Shown here piece after piece: positions 15,779-23,719 of a DNA stretch of 64,000 nucleotides. The position numbers were made by a program, and so were the translations under genes. Numbering within the stretch: the first letter of the stretch is position 1; the number at the start of each line of letters is the position of its first letter. The notes beneath the pieces were generated by a model that did no database searches, had not been told where the DNA came from, and saw only the letters and a list, made by a program, of their open reading frames with translations. Source of the DNA: Bacteroidales bacterium (GTDB lineage Bacteria; Bacteroidota; Bacteroidia; Bacteroidales; Muribaculaceae); NCBI GenBank assembly GCA_004557825.1, contig SFFL01000004.1:1-64000 (forward strand), written 5' to 3'.

Positions 15779-15794
15779 TGTTCCACGTGGAACA
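15779..15794. promoter_or_regulatory. parS-like centromere site
   Basis: TGTTCCACGTGGAACA is a perfect 16-bp palindrome matching the ParB-binding parS consensus (TGTTnCACGTGnAACA; this exact variant is the known Pseudomonas parS). It lies in the apt-mnmG intergenic region. No second copy was found in the window. parS sites usually lie near the replication origin. Confidence 0.8.
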
Positions 15795-15820
15795 ACCATC
15801 ATCTTCCCGGCGGCTCCGAA

Positions 15821-15946
15821 AGACAGGAGCACAGGACCACAGGAGGCTTCGTTGCACCAGGCTGTAGGGGCGCGATATATCGCGGCCGCACCCGGATGGC
15901 GCATATTACCTTCAATCATGCGGCCGCGATATATCGCGACCCTACC
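15821..15946. repeat. Module C then inverted pair of REP-like hairpins
   Basis: ACAGGAGCACAGGACC (15823-15842) precedes a direct REP hairpin GTAGGGGCGCGATATATCGC (15863-15888) and, after about 35 bp, its inverted partner ending CGCGACCCTACC (15921-15946). The pair forms a BIME-like unit with arms facing each other. Confidence 0.75.
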
Positions 15947-16100
15947 ACAATAGGTAACCATCGAGGGAAAGACCTACAGCCGTGGGGGCCATCGAGGGAA
16001 AGTCTACTGTCGTAGACACCTCCGGAGAAGAGAGTGAAAGCGCCCTGATGGCAATTTTCAAGTTTAAATTTTCAATTTTCAATTAAATGGCCGGCGTTCA
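15947..16100. other. Short spacer downstream of mnmG
   Basis: It contains two imperfect copies of CCATCGAGGGAAAG followed by CTAC (15958-16010), then module F (AATTTTCAATTTTCAATTAAA). No gene. Confidence 0.4.
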
Positions 16101-18092
16101 TCAGCGGCCGGAGAGGAGAAGGAGAATATTGATGTCGGCGGGGGAAACACCCGGGATGCGGGAGGCCTGCCCTACTGTGAGGGGACGGATGCGGGTAAGT
16201 TTCTGTCGCGCTTCGGTGGAGAGCCCGTTCAACTCGGAGTAGTTAAACCGGTCGCCTAACGGCACAGCCTCAAGGCGCCCCAACTTTTCGGCCAGCTGAG
16301 CCTCGCGTCGGATGTATCCGCCATATTTCACCAGCACCTCCGCAGCCTCGGCAATCTCCTCGCGCCGGTCGGCCGGGAGCGCCTCAAGTTTTGCCTTGAG
16401 CGGAGCAATAACCGCAGCAAGCATTTCAAGAGTGAGCGCCGGACGAAGCAGAATATTCACCAGTTTGCACCCCTCCTTCAGTGGAGCCAGCGGGAAGCCA
16501 TTGGGGTGCGGAAATTCCACATTCGCCACCGGGCAACCCAGCGCCTTCAACTGCTCCGGCGTGAGCGCATCAATGGCCGCATTGAGCACCGACGGCTTCA
16601 CCGAAAACGATTCCAGGAAGGCAATCAGATCGTCGCGCAGGCGGCGCTTCTGCTCTACCAATTCCAGGCGACGGTCGGAGGCCAGACCGAAATCGTGGCT
16701 CCGCCTGGTAAGCCTCATATCGGCATCATCCTGGCGCAGCAGAATACGGTATTCGGCACGCGAAGTGAACATACGATACGGCTCATCTACACCCTTTGTC
16801 ACCAGGTCGTCGATAAGCACGCCTATGTAAGCCTCGTCGCGCCCCAGCGTGAACTCAGGCTTGCCAAGAACTCGCCCGGCGGCATTCATTCCGGCAATCA
16901 GACCCTGCCCTGCCGCCTCCTCATAGCCGGTAGTACCATTTATCTGACCGGCGAAATAGAGATTACGCACAGGCTTCGTTTCGAGCGTATGGCGAAGCTG
17001 CGTGGGGTCGAAAAAGTCATATTCTATGGCATAACCCGGACGAAGAATCTGCACATTTTTCAGCGCAGGAATCGTCTGCAGAGCCTCAAGCTGGATGTTG
17101 ATCGGCAACGACGACGAGAACCCGTTAAGATAATATTCCGTGGTGGTCTCTCCTTCCGGCTCCAGGAAAAGCTGATGCTCGGTTTTGTCGGGGAAAGTCA
17201 CGATTTTCGTTTCAATCGAAGGGCAATACCGCGGCCCTATGCTCTGAATCTGCCCATTGTAGAGCGGTGAATCGGGCAACCCTCGACGAAGCACCTCATG
17301 CGTGGATTCATTGGTGTAAACCAGCGCACACTCGCGCTGACGCAACGTGCGCTTCACCTCCGGAAGATAGGAAAAATGATGGAAATCATCCTCCAGAGGC
17401 TGCGCGGTGGTCTTGCTCCAGTCGATGGTGCGACCATCTATACGCACCGGCGTGCCGGTCTTCATCCGCGCCACGGTGAAACCGCAGTCGAGCAACTGCT
17501 GCGACAGCCCCACACTGGCCGGTTCAGCCGTACGGCCGCCGGGAATCTGAGTGCGCCCGATGTGCATAAGGCCATTGAGGAAAGTGCCATTGGCGAGCAC
17601 CACAGCCTTAGCGTGGAAATCCACACCCAGCTTCGTATGCACGCCAGTAACGCGCTTGCAGCAATCAATAGAGTTGCCATCTTCAGCGCGGCCATACGCA
17701 TCATCCTCAAAAATCAGCGACACCACATCATCCTGCCACAGCGATAGGTTGGGGGTGTTTTCAAGTGTCTCGCGCCACATCGCCGAGAACTTCATACGGT
17801 CGCTCTGGCTCCTGGGGCTCCACATAGCCGGACCCTTCGAGCGGTTGAGCATCCTGAACTGGATGGCACTACGGTCGGTAATAATCCCCGTCTGGCCACC
17901 CATCGCGTCGATTTCGCGCACAATCTGCCCCTTGGCAATACCGCCGATGGCGGGATTGCAACTCATCTGGGCTATCTTGTTCAAGTCGATGGTGATCAGC
18001 AGCGTATTAGCACCGAGCCGCGCCGACGCGGCTGCAGCCTCGCAACCGGCATGACCGGCGCCCACCACTATCACATCATAATCGAAAATCAT
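16101..18092 (-). CDS. mnmG: tRNA uridine-5-carboxymethylaminomethyl modification enzyme, large subunit
   Basis: FAD-dependent partner of MnmE that forms cmnm5U34 in tRNAs. The FAD-binding motif is at the N-terminus (VIVVGAGHAGCEAAAASARLGANTLLIT). MSCNPAIGGIAKGQIVREIDAMGG and the TGTPVRIDGRTIDW segment are family hallmarks. The C-terminal helical domain ends RPLTVGQASRIPGVSPADINILLLLSGR. It is 663 residues, somewhat longer than the usual 620-630, mainly from small insertions near residue 120 (DDAYGRAEDGNSIDCCKR). mnmG (gidA) neighbours oriC and parS in many bacteria, and here the parS-like site lies about 300 bp past its stop. Confidence 0.96.
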   Translation of the reverse strand: MIFDYDVIVVGAGHAGCEAAAASARLGANTLLITIDLNKIAQMSCNPAIGGIAKGQIVREIDAMGGQTGIITDRSAIQFRMLNRSKGPAMWSPRSQSDRMKFSAMWRETLENTPNLSLWQDDVVSLIFEDDAYGRAEDGNSIDCCKRVTGVHTKLGVDFHAKAVVLANGTFLNGLMHIGRTQIPGGRTAEPASVGLSQQLLDCGFTVARMKTGTPVRIDGRTIDWSKTTAQPLEDDFHHFSYLPEVKRTLRQRECALVYTNESTHEVLRRGLPDSPLYNGQIQSIGPRYCPSIETKIVTFPDKTEHQLFLEPEGETTTEYYLNGFSSSLPINIQLEALQTIPALKNVQILRPGYAIEYDFFDPTQLRHTLETKPVRNLYFAGQINGTTGYEEAAGQGLIAGMNAAGRVLGKPEFTLGRDEAYIGVLIDDLVTKGVDEPYRMFTSRAEYRILLRQDDADMRLTRRSHDFGLASDRRLELVEQKRRLRDDLIAFLESFSVKPSVLNAAIDALTPEQLKALGCPVANVEFPHPNGFPLAPLKEGCKLVNILLRPALTLEMLAAVIAPLKAKLEALPADRREEIAEAAEVLVKYGGYIRREAQLAEKLGRLEAVPLGDRFNYSELNGLSTEARQKLTRIRPLTVGQASRIPGVSPADINILLLLSGR

Positions 18093-18124
18093 TATATAAA
18101 GTTGTGTATCTTCTTGTATTTCAA

Positions 18125-18568
18125 TTATTTAGCCACCTTCATCGCATCGAGCAGAGCCAGTGCGCGGTCCTCGTGAGCCTCCATAATCTCACGTTCGCCG
18201 GGCCCTTTGTCGTTGATACCACAAAGATGAAGCACACCATGCACAATCACGCGGAGCAGTTCACGCTCATAGGCAGCGCCCACCAACTCAGAGTTGGAGC
18301 GCACCGTGTCGAGCGATATCACCATATCGCCGCGGAGCAGCTTGCCCCGGCAGTAGTCAAACGTAATGATGTCGGTATAATAGTCGTGCTGAAGAAACTC
18401 CCTGTTCACAGCAAGAATCTTCTCATCATCGCAAAACAGATAACTGAGCTCGCCGAGCATCCGGCCATGCTCCTGCCCTACCCTATCGAGCCAGCTCTCG
18501 AGAAAATCGAAGTCAAGCTCCGGCATAGCAGTATCGCCGTCGGCAAGCCACTGAATTTTTTTTGTCAT
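18125..18568 (-). CDS. ybeY: Endoribonuclease YbeY (rRNA maturation factor)
   Basis: Metal-dependent RNase involved in 16S rRNA 3' maturation and ribosome quality control. The motif RVIVHGVLHLCGINDKGPGEREIMEAHED carries the first two metal-binding His. The third ligand of the usual H-G-x-x-H-L-x-G-Y-D-H is replaced by the Bacteroidota-type IND-K form, with a later His (AHED). The start MTKKIQWLADGD at 18568 gives 147 residues; a 52-codon longer open frame upstream is judged leader sequence. It lies 32 bp upstream of mnmG on the same strand, so the two are probably co-transcribed. Confidence 0.93.
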   Translation of the reverse strand: MTKKIQWLADGDTAMPELDFDFLESWLDRVGQEHGRMLGELSYLFCDDEKILAVNREFLQHDYYTDIITFDYCRGKLLRGDMVISLDTVRSNSELVGAAYERELLRVIVHGVLHLCGINDKGPGEREIMEAHEDRALALLDAMKVAK

Positions 18569-18898
18569 TGACAATCTGAATCGAAAAAACAAAAAATACC
18601 TGCAAATATAGCGAATTTCCTCAAGATTGTCAACCCCAATATTCACCCTCGGCCAAAATTGGCCAATTTGGCAAAAATCCGATTTTTCCGGCAGAATTTC
18701 CGCGCACGCCGCCAGCGCTTGCACATCATTTATTATCAGTAGATTACCGCGCTAACACCTCGAATTTAAGCCTCCGAGAATTTAATTTTCAAAAACACCC
18801 CACCGCCTGCCCGCAATTTTTCCAGCCATTTTTCCCGATTTTTCGGCCGCAGCGGGCGAAGCGCCGAAAGTAGTCACCTCCATCAGAAGCGGCCGCCA
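18569..18898. other. Intergenic stretch without gene
   Basis: AT-rich leader of ybeY, then GC-rich unstructured sequence. No promoter of the TAnnTTTG type and no repeat module was recognised. Confidence 0.35.
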
Positions 18899-20128
18899 TC
18901 AGAAGAAAATATATGCAGCAATGATTCCCGCCACCGAACCGGTCACATCGGCCAGCAAAGCATAAGGCACGGCGTAACGGGTCTTGCGGATTCCCACCGA
19001 ACCGAAGTAAACCGCCAGCACATAAAACATCGTGTCGGTGCTCCCCTGAATTGCCGCCGACACCCGCGCGCAAAACGCATCCGCACCATGAGTGTTCATC
19101 AGGTCGATCATCAACCCGCGCGATCCGCTACCGCTCAACGGCTTCATCAGCGCCGTGGGCAGAGCTTCCACCCACTCCGTGTCGAGGCCGCACGCCCCGA
19201 CCGCCATCGTGGTCCACTGGGTGATCAGGTCCATCGCGCCCGAAGCACGGAACACACCGATGCCCACCAGTATCGCCACCAGGAAAGGAATAATCTTCAC
19301 CGCCGTCTGGAATCCCTCCTTCGCCCCCTCGATGAAAGCATCATAGACATTCATCCGTCGCCACAGTCCTGCGGCAAGGAACGCCACGATCACCGTGAAG
19401 AGAAGCGCATTGGCCATCAGCGACGAATAGCGCTCCACCCGTTCCCCCTCCATACCGGAGAAGAACCACACCATCACGCCAATCACAGCCATCATCCCGC
19501 CGAGCCAGAGCAGAAGCACCGGGTCGAGCAAACGGATGCGCTGCTTGAGGCAGAGCGCCACGATGCCCACAAACGTGGCCACAAACGTAGCCAGCAATAT
19601 CGGCATAAACACATCGGTGGGATTCGCCGCGCCCGCCTGCGCCCTATACATCATTATTGATATAGGTATAAAGCAAAGCCCCGAGGCATTCAGCACCAAA
19701 AACATTATCATAGCGTCGGTGGCCGTGTCCTTCTTTTGATTGAGCGACTGAAGCTCCTGCATAGCCTTCAGGCCAAGCGGCGTGGCGGCATTATCAAGCC
19801 CAAGCATATTGGCCGACACATTCATAAAGATGCTTCCCATCGCCGGATGCCCCTTCGGCACACCCGGAAACAGACGACAGAACAGCGGCGATATCAACCG
19901 GCCGATAAAACCGATCACCCCGGCACGTTCGCCCACCTTCATCAGCCCCAGCCAGAGGGTGAGCACACCCGTCAGCCCCAGCGAAATCTCAAACGCATTG
20001 GCTGCGGAAGTAAACGACGCACTGGTGATTTCGCTCCAGATGGCCACATCGCCGCAAAAAATCGAGCGATACAGCGCCACCACGAACGCCACCAAGAAAA
20101 AAGCTATCCAAATATAATTGAGTGCCAT
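18899..20128 (-). CDS. Nucleoside-recognition (Gate) domain membrane protein, SpmA-SpmB fusion type
   Basis: A 409-residue integral membrane protein with two Gate/nucleoside-recognition domains, arranged like the Bacillus spore-maturation proteins SpmA and SpmB fused. In non-sporulating Bacteroidota the function is unknown. The first half has GLTGVLTLWLGLMKVGERAG and MGSIFMNVSANMLGLDNAATPLGLKAMQEL. The second half has EGAKEGFQTAVKIIPFLVAILVGIGVFRASGAMD and ending ALMKPLSGSGSRGLM..QGSTDTMFYVLAVYFGSVGI. Eight to ten membrane helices are expected. The start is placed at MALNYIW (20128). An upstream extension would translate the REP repeat (KSRPYKP) and is rejected. Confidence 0.85.
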   Translation of the reverse strand: MALNYIWIAFFLVAFVVALYRSIFCGDVAIWSEITSASFTSAANAFEISLGLTGVLTLWLGLMKVGERAGVIGFIGRLISPLFCRLFPGVPKGHPAMGSIFMNVSANMLGLDNAATPLGLKAMQELQSLNQKKDTATDAMIMFLVLNASGLCFIPISIMMYRAQAGAANPTDVFMPILLATFVATFVGIVALCLKQRIRLLDPVLLLWLGGMMAVIGVMVWFFSGMEGERVERYSSLMANALLFTVIVAFLAAGLWRRMNVYDAFIEGAKEGFQTAVKIIPFLVAILVGIGVFRASGAMDLITQWTTMAVGACGLDTEWVEALPTALMKPLSGSGSRGLMIDLMNTHGADAFCARVSAAIQGSTDTMFYVLAVYFGSVGIRKTRYAVPYALLADVTGSVAGIIAAYIFF

Positions 20129-20159
20129 AGCGAAATAAATGCGAAAAGCGGATGAAGGC

Positions 20160-20225
20160 TTGTAGGGGCGCGATTTTTCGCGCCAGCGCCCGGGTGGCAA
20201 TTTTAAATTTTCAATTTCCATTTGC
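20160..20225 (+). repeat. REP-like hairpin (module A) and module F
   Basis: TGTAGGGGCGCGATTTTTCG at 20161-20180 is followed by CGCCAGCGCCCGGGTGGCAA and AATTTTAAATTTTCAATTTCC. It lies between divergent genes. Confidence 0.75.
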
Positions 20226-20288
20226 CTTGTCGACACAAAGGTAATGAAATTTGCCGGGAGAGATGAAGCGTTTCTCGCGAAAAGTTGC

Positions 20289-20296
20289 TAACTTTG
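20289..20296 (+). promoter_or_regulatory. -7 element before the nucleoside kinase gene
   Basis: TAACTTTG fits TAnnTTTG and lies 30 bp before the ATG. The -33 region has no clear TTTG. Confidence 0.5.
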
Positions 20297-20325
20297 CTCA
20301 TTAAGAGCAATAAGCCCAAAATTTC

Positions 20326-22032
20326 ATGAGCGATACACTGAAAATCCTCTGCCGCAACACCGGCCATTACCTCGATATCGAGGGGGGCGAAAACCTCCTC
20401 CAGCTCGCCGATAAGATTGGCCACAAAAACCTCGGCCTGCACTTCCCGCCCATCTGTGCGATGGTCAACAACAAGAACGAAGGCCTCCGCTACAAGGTCT
20501 TCGGCCCCAAAATCGTGCAATACCTCGACCGCTCGTCGGCTGCCGGATTCCGCGTCTACACCCGTTCGCTCTGCATGATGCTCTACTGCGCCGTGCGCCG
20601 CATGCTTCCCGGAGCCACGCTCCGCATCGAGCACTCGATAGCCGGAGGCTGGTACTGCCGCCTGTTCACACCCCCAACTGAGGGCCAACCGGCTTCCCCC
20701 GCTAGCATCACCGACGCCCTGCTGCAACAGCTCCAGAGCGCTATGACCCAGCTGCGCGACGCCGACCTCCCCTTCGACCGCAAGGAGCGCCTCACCACCG
20801 ACATCCGCAAGCGTTTCCTCGACGAAGGGCTCCTCGACAAGGTCAACCTCCTCGACACGCTCCACGAGCTATACACCACCGTTTATCGCCTCGACGGCGT
20901 GGTCGACAACTACTACGGCGCCCTGGCTCCCTCCACCGGTTTCATCGACACCTTCTCGCTGGTCAGCTACAAGGAGGGCTTCCTCCTGCTGGGCATCGAC
21001 CGCGCCGACGCCTCCCGCCAGGCCGTGGCGAAAACCCAGGAAAAGATGTACGAGGCTTTCCGCGAAAACCTCCGCTTCAACAAAATCATCGGCGTAAGCA
21101 ATGTGGGGCAGCTCAACCAGGCCGTGATTTCCGAGCGCACCAACCGTCTGATCAACGTGGCCGAAGCGCTCCACGACAAGAAAATCGCCGCCATCGCCGA
21201 CGAAATCGCCGAGCGCTACCACGAGGGCGGCGCCCGGGTGGTGCTCGTGGCCGGCCCCTCATCCTCGGGCAAAACTACCTTCACCAAGCGTCTGGCCATC
21301 TACCTGCTCACCAACCTCCTCGAGCCGGAGATGATTTCACTGGACAACTACTTCGTAAACCGCGAAAACACGCCCCGCGACCCCTCCGGCGACTACGACT
21401 ACGAATCGCTCTACGCGCTTGACCTCAAGCAGTTTAACGACGACCTCACCGCCCTACTCCAGGGGCACACCGTAGAGATGCCCACCTACAACTTCGAGAA
21501 GGGGTGCCGCGAATACAAGGGCGACACCCTCACCCTAAAGCCCAACTCCATCCTCCTCCTTGAGGGCATCCACGGCCTCAACCCGGAGCTTACGCGCGAC
21601 GTGGCCGACAAGCTGAAATACCGCGTGTATGTCTCAGCCCTCACCACCCTCTCCATCGACGACCACAACTGGATTCCCACCACCGACAACCGTCTGCTCC
21701 GGCGCATCATCCGCGACCACAAATACCGCGGAGCCTCTGCCGTCGACACACTCCGCCGCTGGGCCTCGGTGCGCCGCGGCGAAGAAAAGTGGATATTTCC
21801 CTTCCAGGAAAACGCCGACTCCACCTTCAATTCCTCGCTCCTCTTCGAGCTGGGCGTGATGAAAGACTATGGCGAAGCCATCCTCCGCAACGTGCCCAAC
21901 GACATCCCCGAATACGCCGAAGCCTACCGCCTGCGCCGCTTCCTCTCCCTATTCCAGGCCATCCCCGAGCACGCCATACCCCCCACCTCCCTCCTCCGCG
22001 AATTCCTCGGCGGTTCCTCCTTCCGCTACTGA
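20326..22032 (+). CDS. TGS-like/uridine kinase fusion nucleoside kinase
   Basis: Predicted ATP-dependent nucleoside (uridine-type) kinase. The N-terminal 230 residues resemble the TGS and second additional domains of threonyl-tRNA synthetase (ILCRNTGHYLDIEGGENLLQLADKI.., PPICAMVNNKNEGLRYKVF). The C-terminal half is a phosphoribulokinase/uridine kinase P-loop domain with Walker A GPSSSGKT at 310-317, MISLDNYFVNRENTPRDPSGDYDYESLYALD and LLLEGIHGLNPEL. This 550-570 residue architecture is common in Bacteroidota and Firmicutes. It stands as a single gene between two repeat blocks. Confidence 0.9.
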   Translation: MSDTLKILCRNTGHYLDIEGGENLLQLADKIGHKNLGLHFPPICAMVNNKNEGLRYKVFGPKIVQYLDRSSAAGFRVYTRSLCMMLYCAVRRMLPGATLRIEHSIAGGWYCRLFTPPTEGQPASPASITDALLQQLQSAMTQLRDADLPFDRKERLTTDIRKRFLDEGLLDKVNLLDTLHELYTTVYRLDGVVDNYYGALAPSTGFIDTFSLVSYKEGFLLLGIDRADASRQAVAKTQEKMYEAFRENLRFNKIIGVSNVGQLNQAVISERTNRLINVAEALHDKKIAAIADEIAERYHEGGARVVLVAGPSSSGKTTFTKRLAIYLLTNLLEPEMISLDNYFVNRENTPRDPSGDYDYESLYALDLKQFNDDLTALLQGHTVEMPTYNFEKGCREYKGDTLTLKPNSILLLEGIHGLNPELTRDVADKLKYRVYVSALTTLSIDDHNWIPTTDNRLLRRIIRDHKYRGASAVDTLRRWASVRRGEEKWIFPFQENADSTFNSSLLFELGVMKDYGEAILRNVPNDIPEYAEAYRLRRFLSLFQAIPEHAIPPTSLLREFLGGSSFRY

Positions 22033-22423
22033 CCGCCCCTCGGGGGGGGGCTAAGCCCCTGCTCCCTCCACCGGGCGCCTCTCCGCCTATCTCTCCGCCG
22101 GGCGCCTCTCCGCGCAGCCTCCTCTCCGCCTCTCCCTCCGCCATTTCGGGTATGCGCCCTCAACACAGTGCTGAGGGCATATGCCCGAAGTAAAGCAGGC
22201 CCCATCAGGCGCCTCTCCGCGCAGCCTCCTGTTCTCCGGCCTTCCGAAGCGGAAGGCAGCGCCGCGAAGCGCCTCCTGTTCTCCTGTGCTCCTGTCTTTT
22301 GGAGCCTCCGGGGGGGAGCCTCCGGGGGCGGGCGCGAAAAATCGCGCCCCTACCAGCCTCTCCACCTACAAGCCTCCGCCGCCTGTCTTTTTGTTTTTAT
22401 GTCTTTCTGTCTTCTGACTTTTT
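22033..22423 (-). repeat. Repeat block: long hairpin, inverted modules C and A
   Basis: 22035-22140 is C-rich and made of GGGCGCCTCTCCGC units. At 22146-22192 a long hairpin GGGTATGCGCCCTCA..TGAGGGCATATGCCC occurs, also seen at 57308-57352. Inverted module C with CCTTCCGAAGCGGAAGG (22210-22300), inverted REP (22324-22358, GGGCGCGAAAAATCGCGCCC) and TTATGTCTTTCTGTC follow up to the next ATG. No gene. Confidence 0.8.
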
Positions 22424-23608
22424 ATGTATAATTTCGACCAAATCATCGACCGCCACGGCACCGGCTGCGCCAAATTCGGCGAGCTCGGCGAGCTTTTCGG
22501 CTCCACGGAGCTTACCCCCCTCTGGATTGCCGATATGGACTTCGCCGTCTGTCCCGAAATCACACAGGCTCTGCGCCGACGCATCGACCACCCTATCTAC
22601 GGCTACGCCGTAGCCCCCGACTCCTACTGGAAGTCGATCCGCACCTGGCTCTCGGAGCGCCACGGCTTCGCCGTAGACCGCGAGGAACTCGCCTTCGTGC
22701 CCGGTGTGGTGAAAGGCATCGGCTACGCCGTGAACTTCTTCACCCGTCCCGGCGACAAGATTATCATCCAGCCACCCGTCTACCACCCTTTCCGCCGCGT
22801 AATCGAGGGCAACAAGCGCCAGGTGCTCGCCAATCCCCTGATTTTCAACGAATCCACCGGCTATGAGATGAACCTCTCCGAGCTGCGCCGCCTCTGCCGC
22901 GACGAGCGCCCCGCTATGATGATTCTCTGCAACCCCCACAACCCCATCGGCATACAGTGGAGCCGCGAAGTCCTCGCCGAAGTAGGCGAAATCTGCCACG
23001 AATACGGCGTAGTAGTCGTCTCCGACGAAATCCACGGCGACCTGGTGCTCCACCACAAACCCCACTACCCTTTCGCCGCCTGCAGCGACCACTGCGCGCA
23101 GATGGCAGTCACCTTCGGCGCACCCTCCAAGACCTTCAACATTCCCGGACTGGTGTCATCGTGGTGCGTGATAAAGAACCCCAAACTGCGCCGTGACTTC
23201 TACGACTGGCTGGAAATCAACGAATTCTCCACCCCCACTTTCGTCAGCACAATCGGCACCGAAGCCGCCTACCGCAACGGCCGCCAATGGCTCGACGAAG
23301 CTATGGCATACATTGAGAAAAACATCGACCTCGTGCGCGACTACCTCCGCGACAACCTCCCGCAAATCGGTATGGTGGAGCCACAGGCCTCCTTCCTGGT
23401 GTGGATGGACTTCCGCCGCCTCGGCCTGAGCCACGAGCAGCTCGTCGACCTGGTGGTCAACCACGCCCACCTGGCCCTCAACGACGGCGAAATGTTTGGC
23501 GCCGAAGGCCACGGCTTCATGCGCGTCAACGTAGCCACCCCCAGCAGCTGCCTCCTCGACGCCCTCAACTGCCTCAAAACCGCCGTCGCCGAAATCGAAA
23601 ACAATTGA
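22424..23608 (+). CDS. patB: MalY/PatB family pyridoxal-phosphate C-S lyase (aminotransferase fold)
   Basis: PLP enzyme of the MalY/PatB type, with cystathionine or cysteine beta-lyase activity in characterised members. Signatures are PLWIADMDFAVCPEI near residue 32, HPIYGYA, FVPGVVKGI, CNPHNPIGIQWS (substrate-site Asn), VVVSDEIHGDLVL with the PLP-stacking Asp, and VTFGAPSKTFNIPGL with the PLP-binding Lys. The 394-residue length is normal. The start codon directly abuts the T-rich end of a repeat block. Aminotransferase activity is possible; methionine/cysteine metabolism is inferred from family. Confidence 0.9.
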   Translation: MYNFDQIIDRHGTGCAKFGELGELFGSTELTPLWIADMDFAVCPEITQALRRRIDHPIYGYAVAPDSYWKSIRTWLSERHGFAVDREELAFVPGVVKGIGYAVNFFTRPGDKIIIQPPVYHPFRRVIEGNKRQVLANPLIFNESTGYEMNLSELRRLCRDERPAMMILCNPHNPIGIQWSREVLAEVGEICHEYGVVVVSDEIHGDLVLHHKPHYPFAACSDHCAQMAVTFGAPSKTFNIPGLVSSWCVIKNPKLRRDFYDWLEINEFSTPTFVSTIGTEAAYRNGRQWLDEAMAYIEKNIDLVRDYLRDNLPQIGMVEPQASFLVWMDFRRLGLSHEQLVDLVVNHAHLALNDGEMFGAEGHGFMRVNVATPSSCLLDALNCLKTAVAEIENN

Positions 23609-23719
23609 AATTTGAAAATTGAAAATTAAGGTCGCCTCTTACCCAAAGGCCTCCTATGGTGGTAGGGGCGCGATATATCGCGGCCGCGACCGGCAGGCCT
23701 TAATTAATAACAATTGAAA
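23609..23719 (+). repeat. Module F and REP-like hairpin before aroA
   Basis: AAATTTGAAAATTGAAAATT (23608-23628) and a REP hairpin GTAGGGGCGCGATATATCGC with CGCGACCGGCAGGCC tail (23662-23699). Confidence 0.7.

Noticed and set aside
20129..20236. N-terminal extension of the nucleoside-recognition protein (KSRPYKPSS..)
   Set aside because: It is translated REP sequence preceding MALNYIW, unlike the in-frame insertions in aroA and pdxB, which lie between conserved segments.
22033..22140. Additional C-terminal coding sequence of the nucleoside kinase in the C-rich stretch
   Set aside because: The kinase has a natural stop at 22032 after a conserved end, and the following GGGCGCCTCTCC units occur as repeats.
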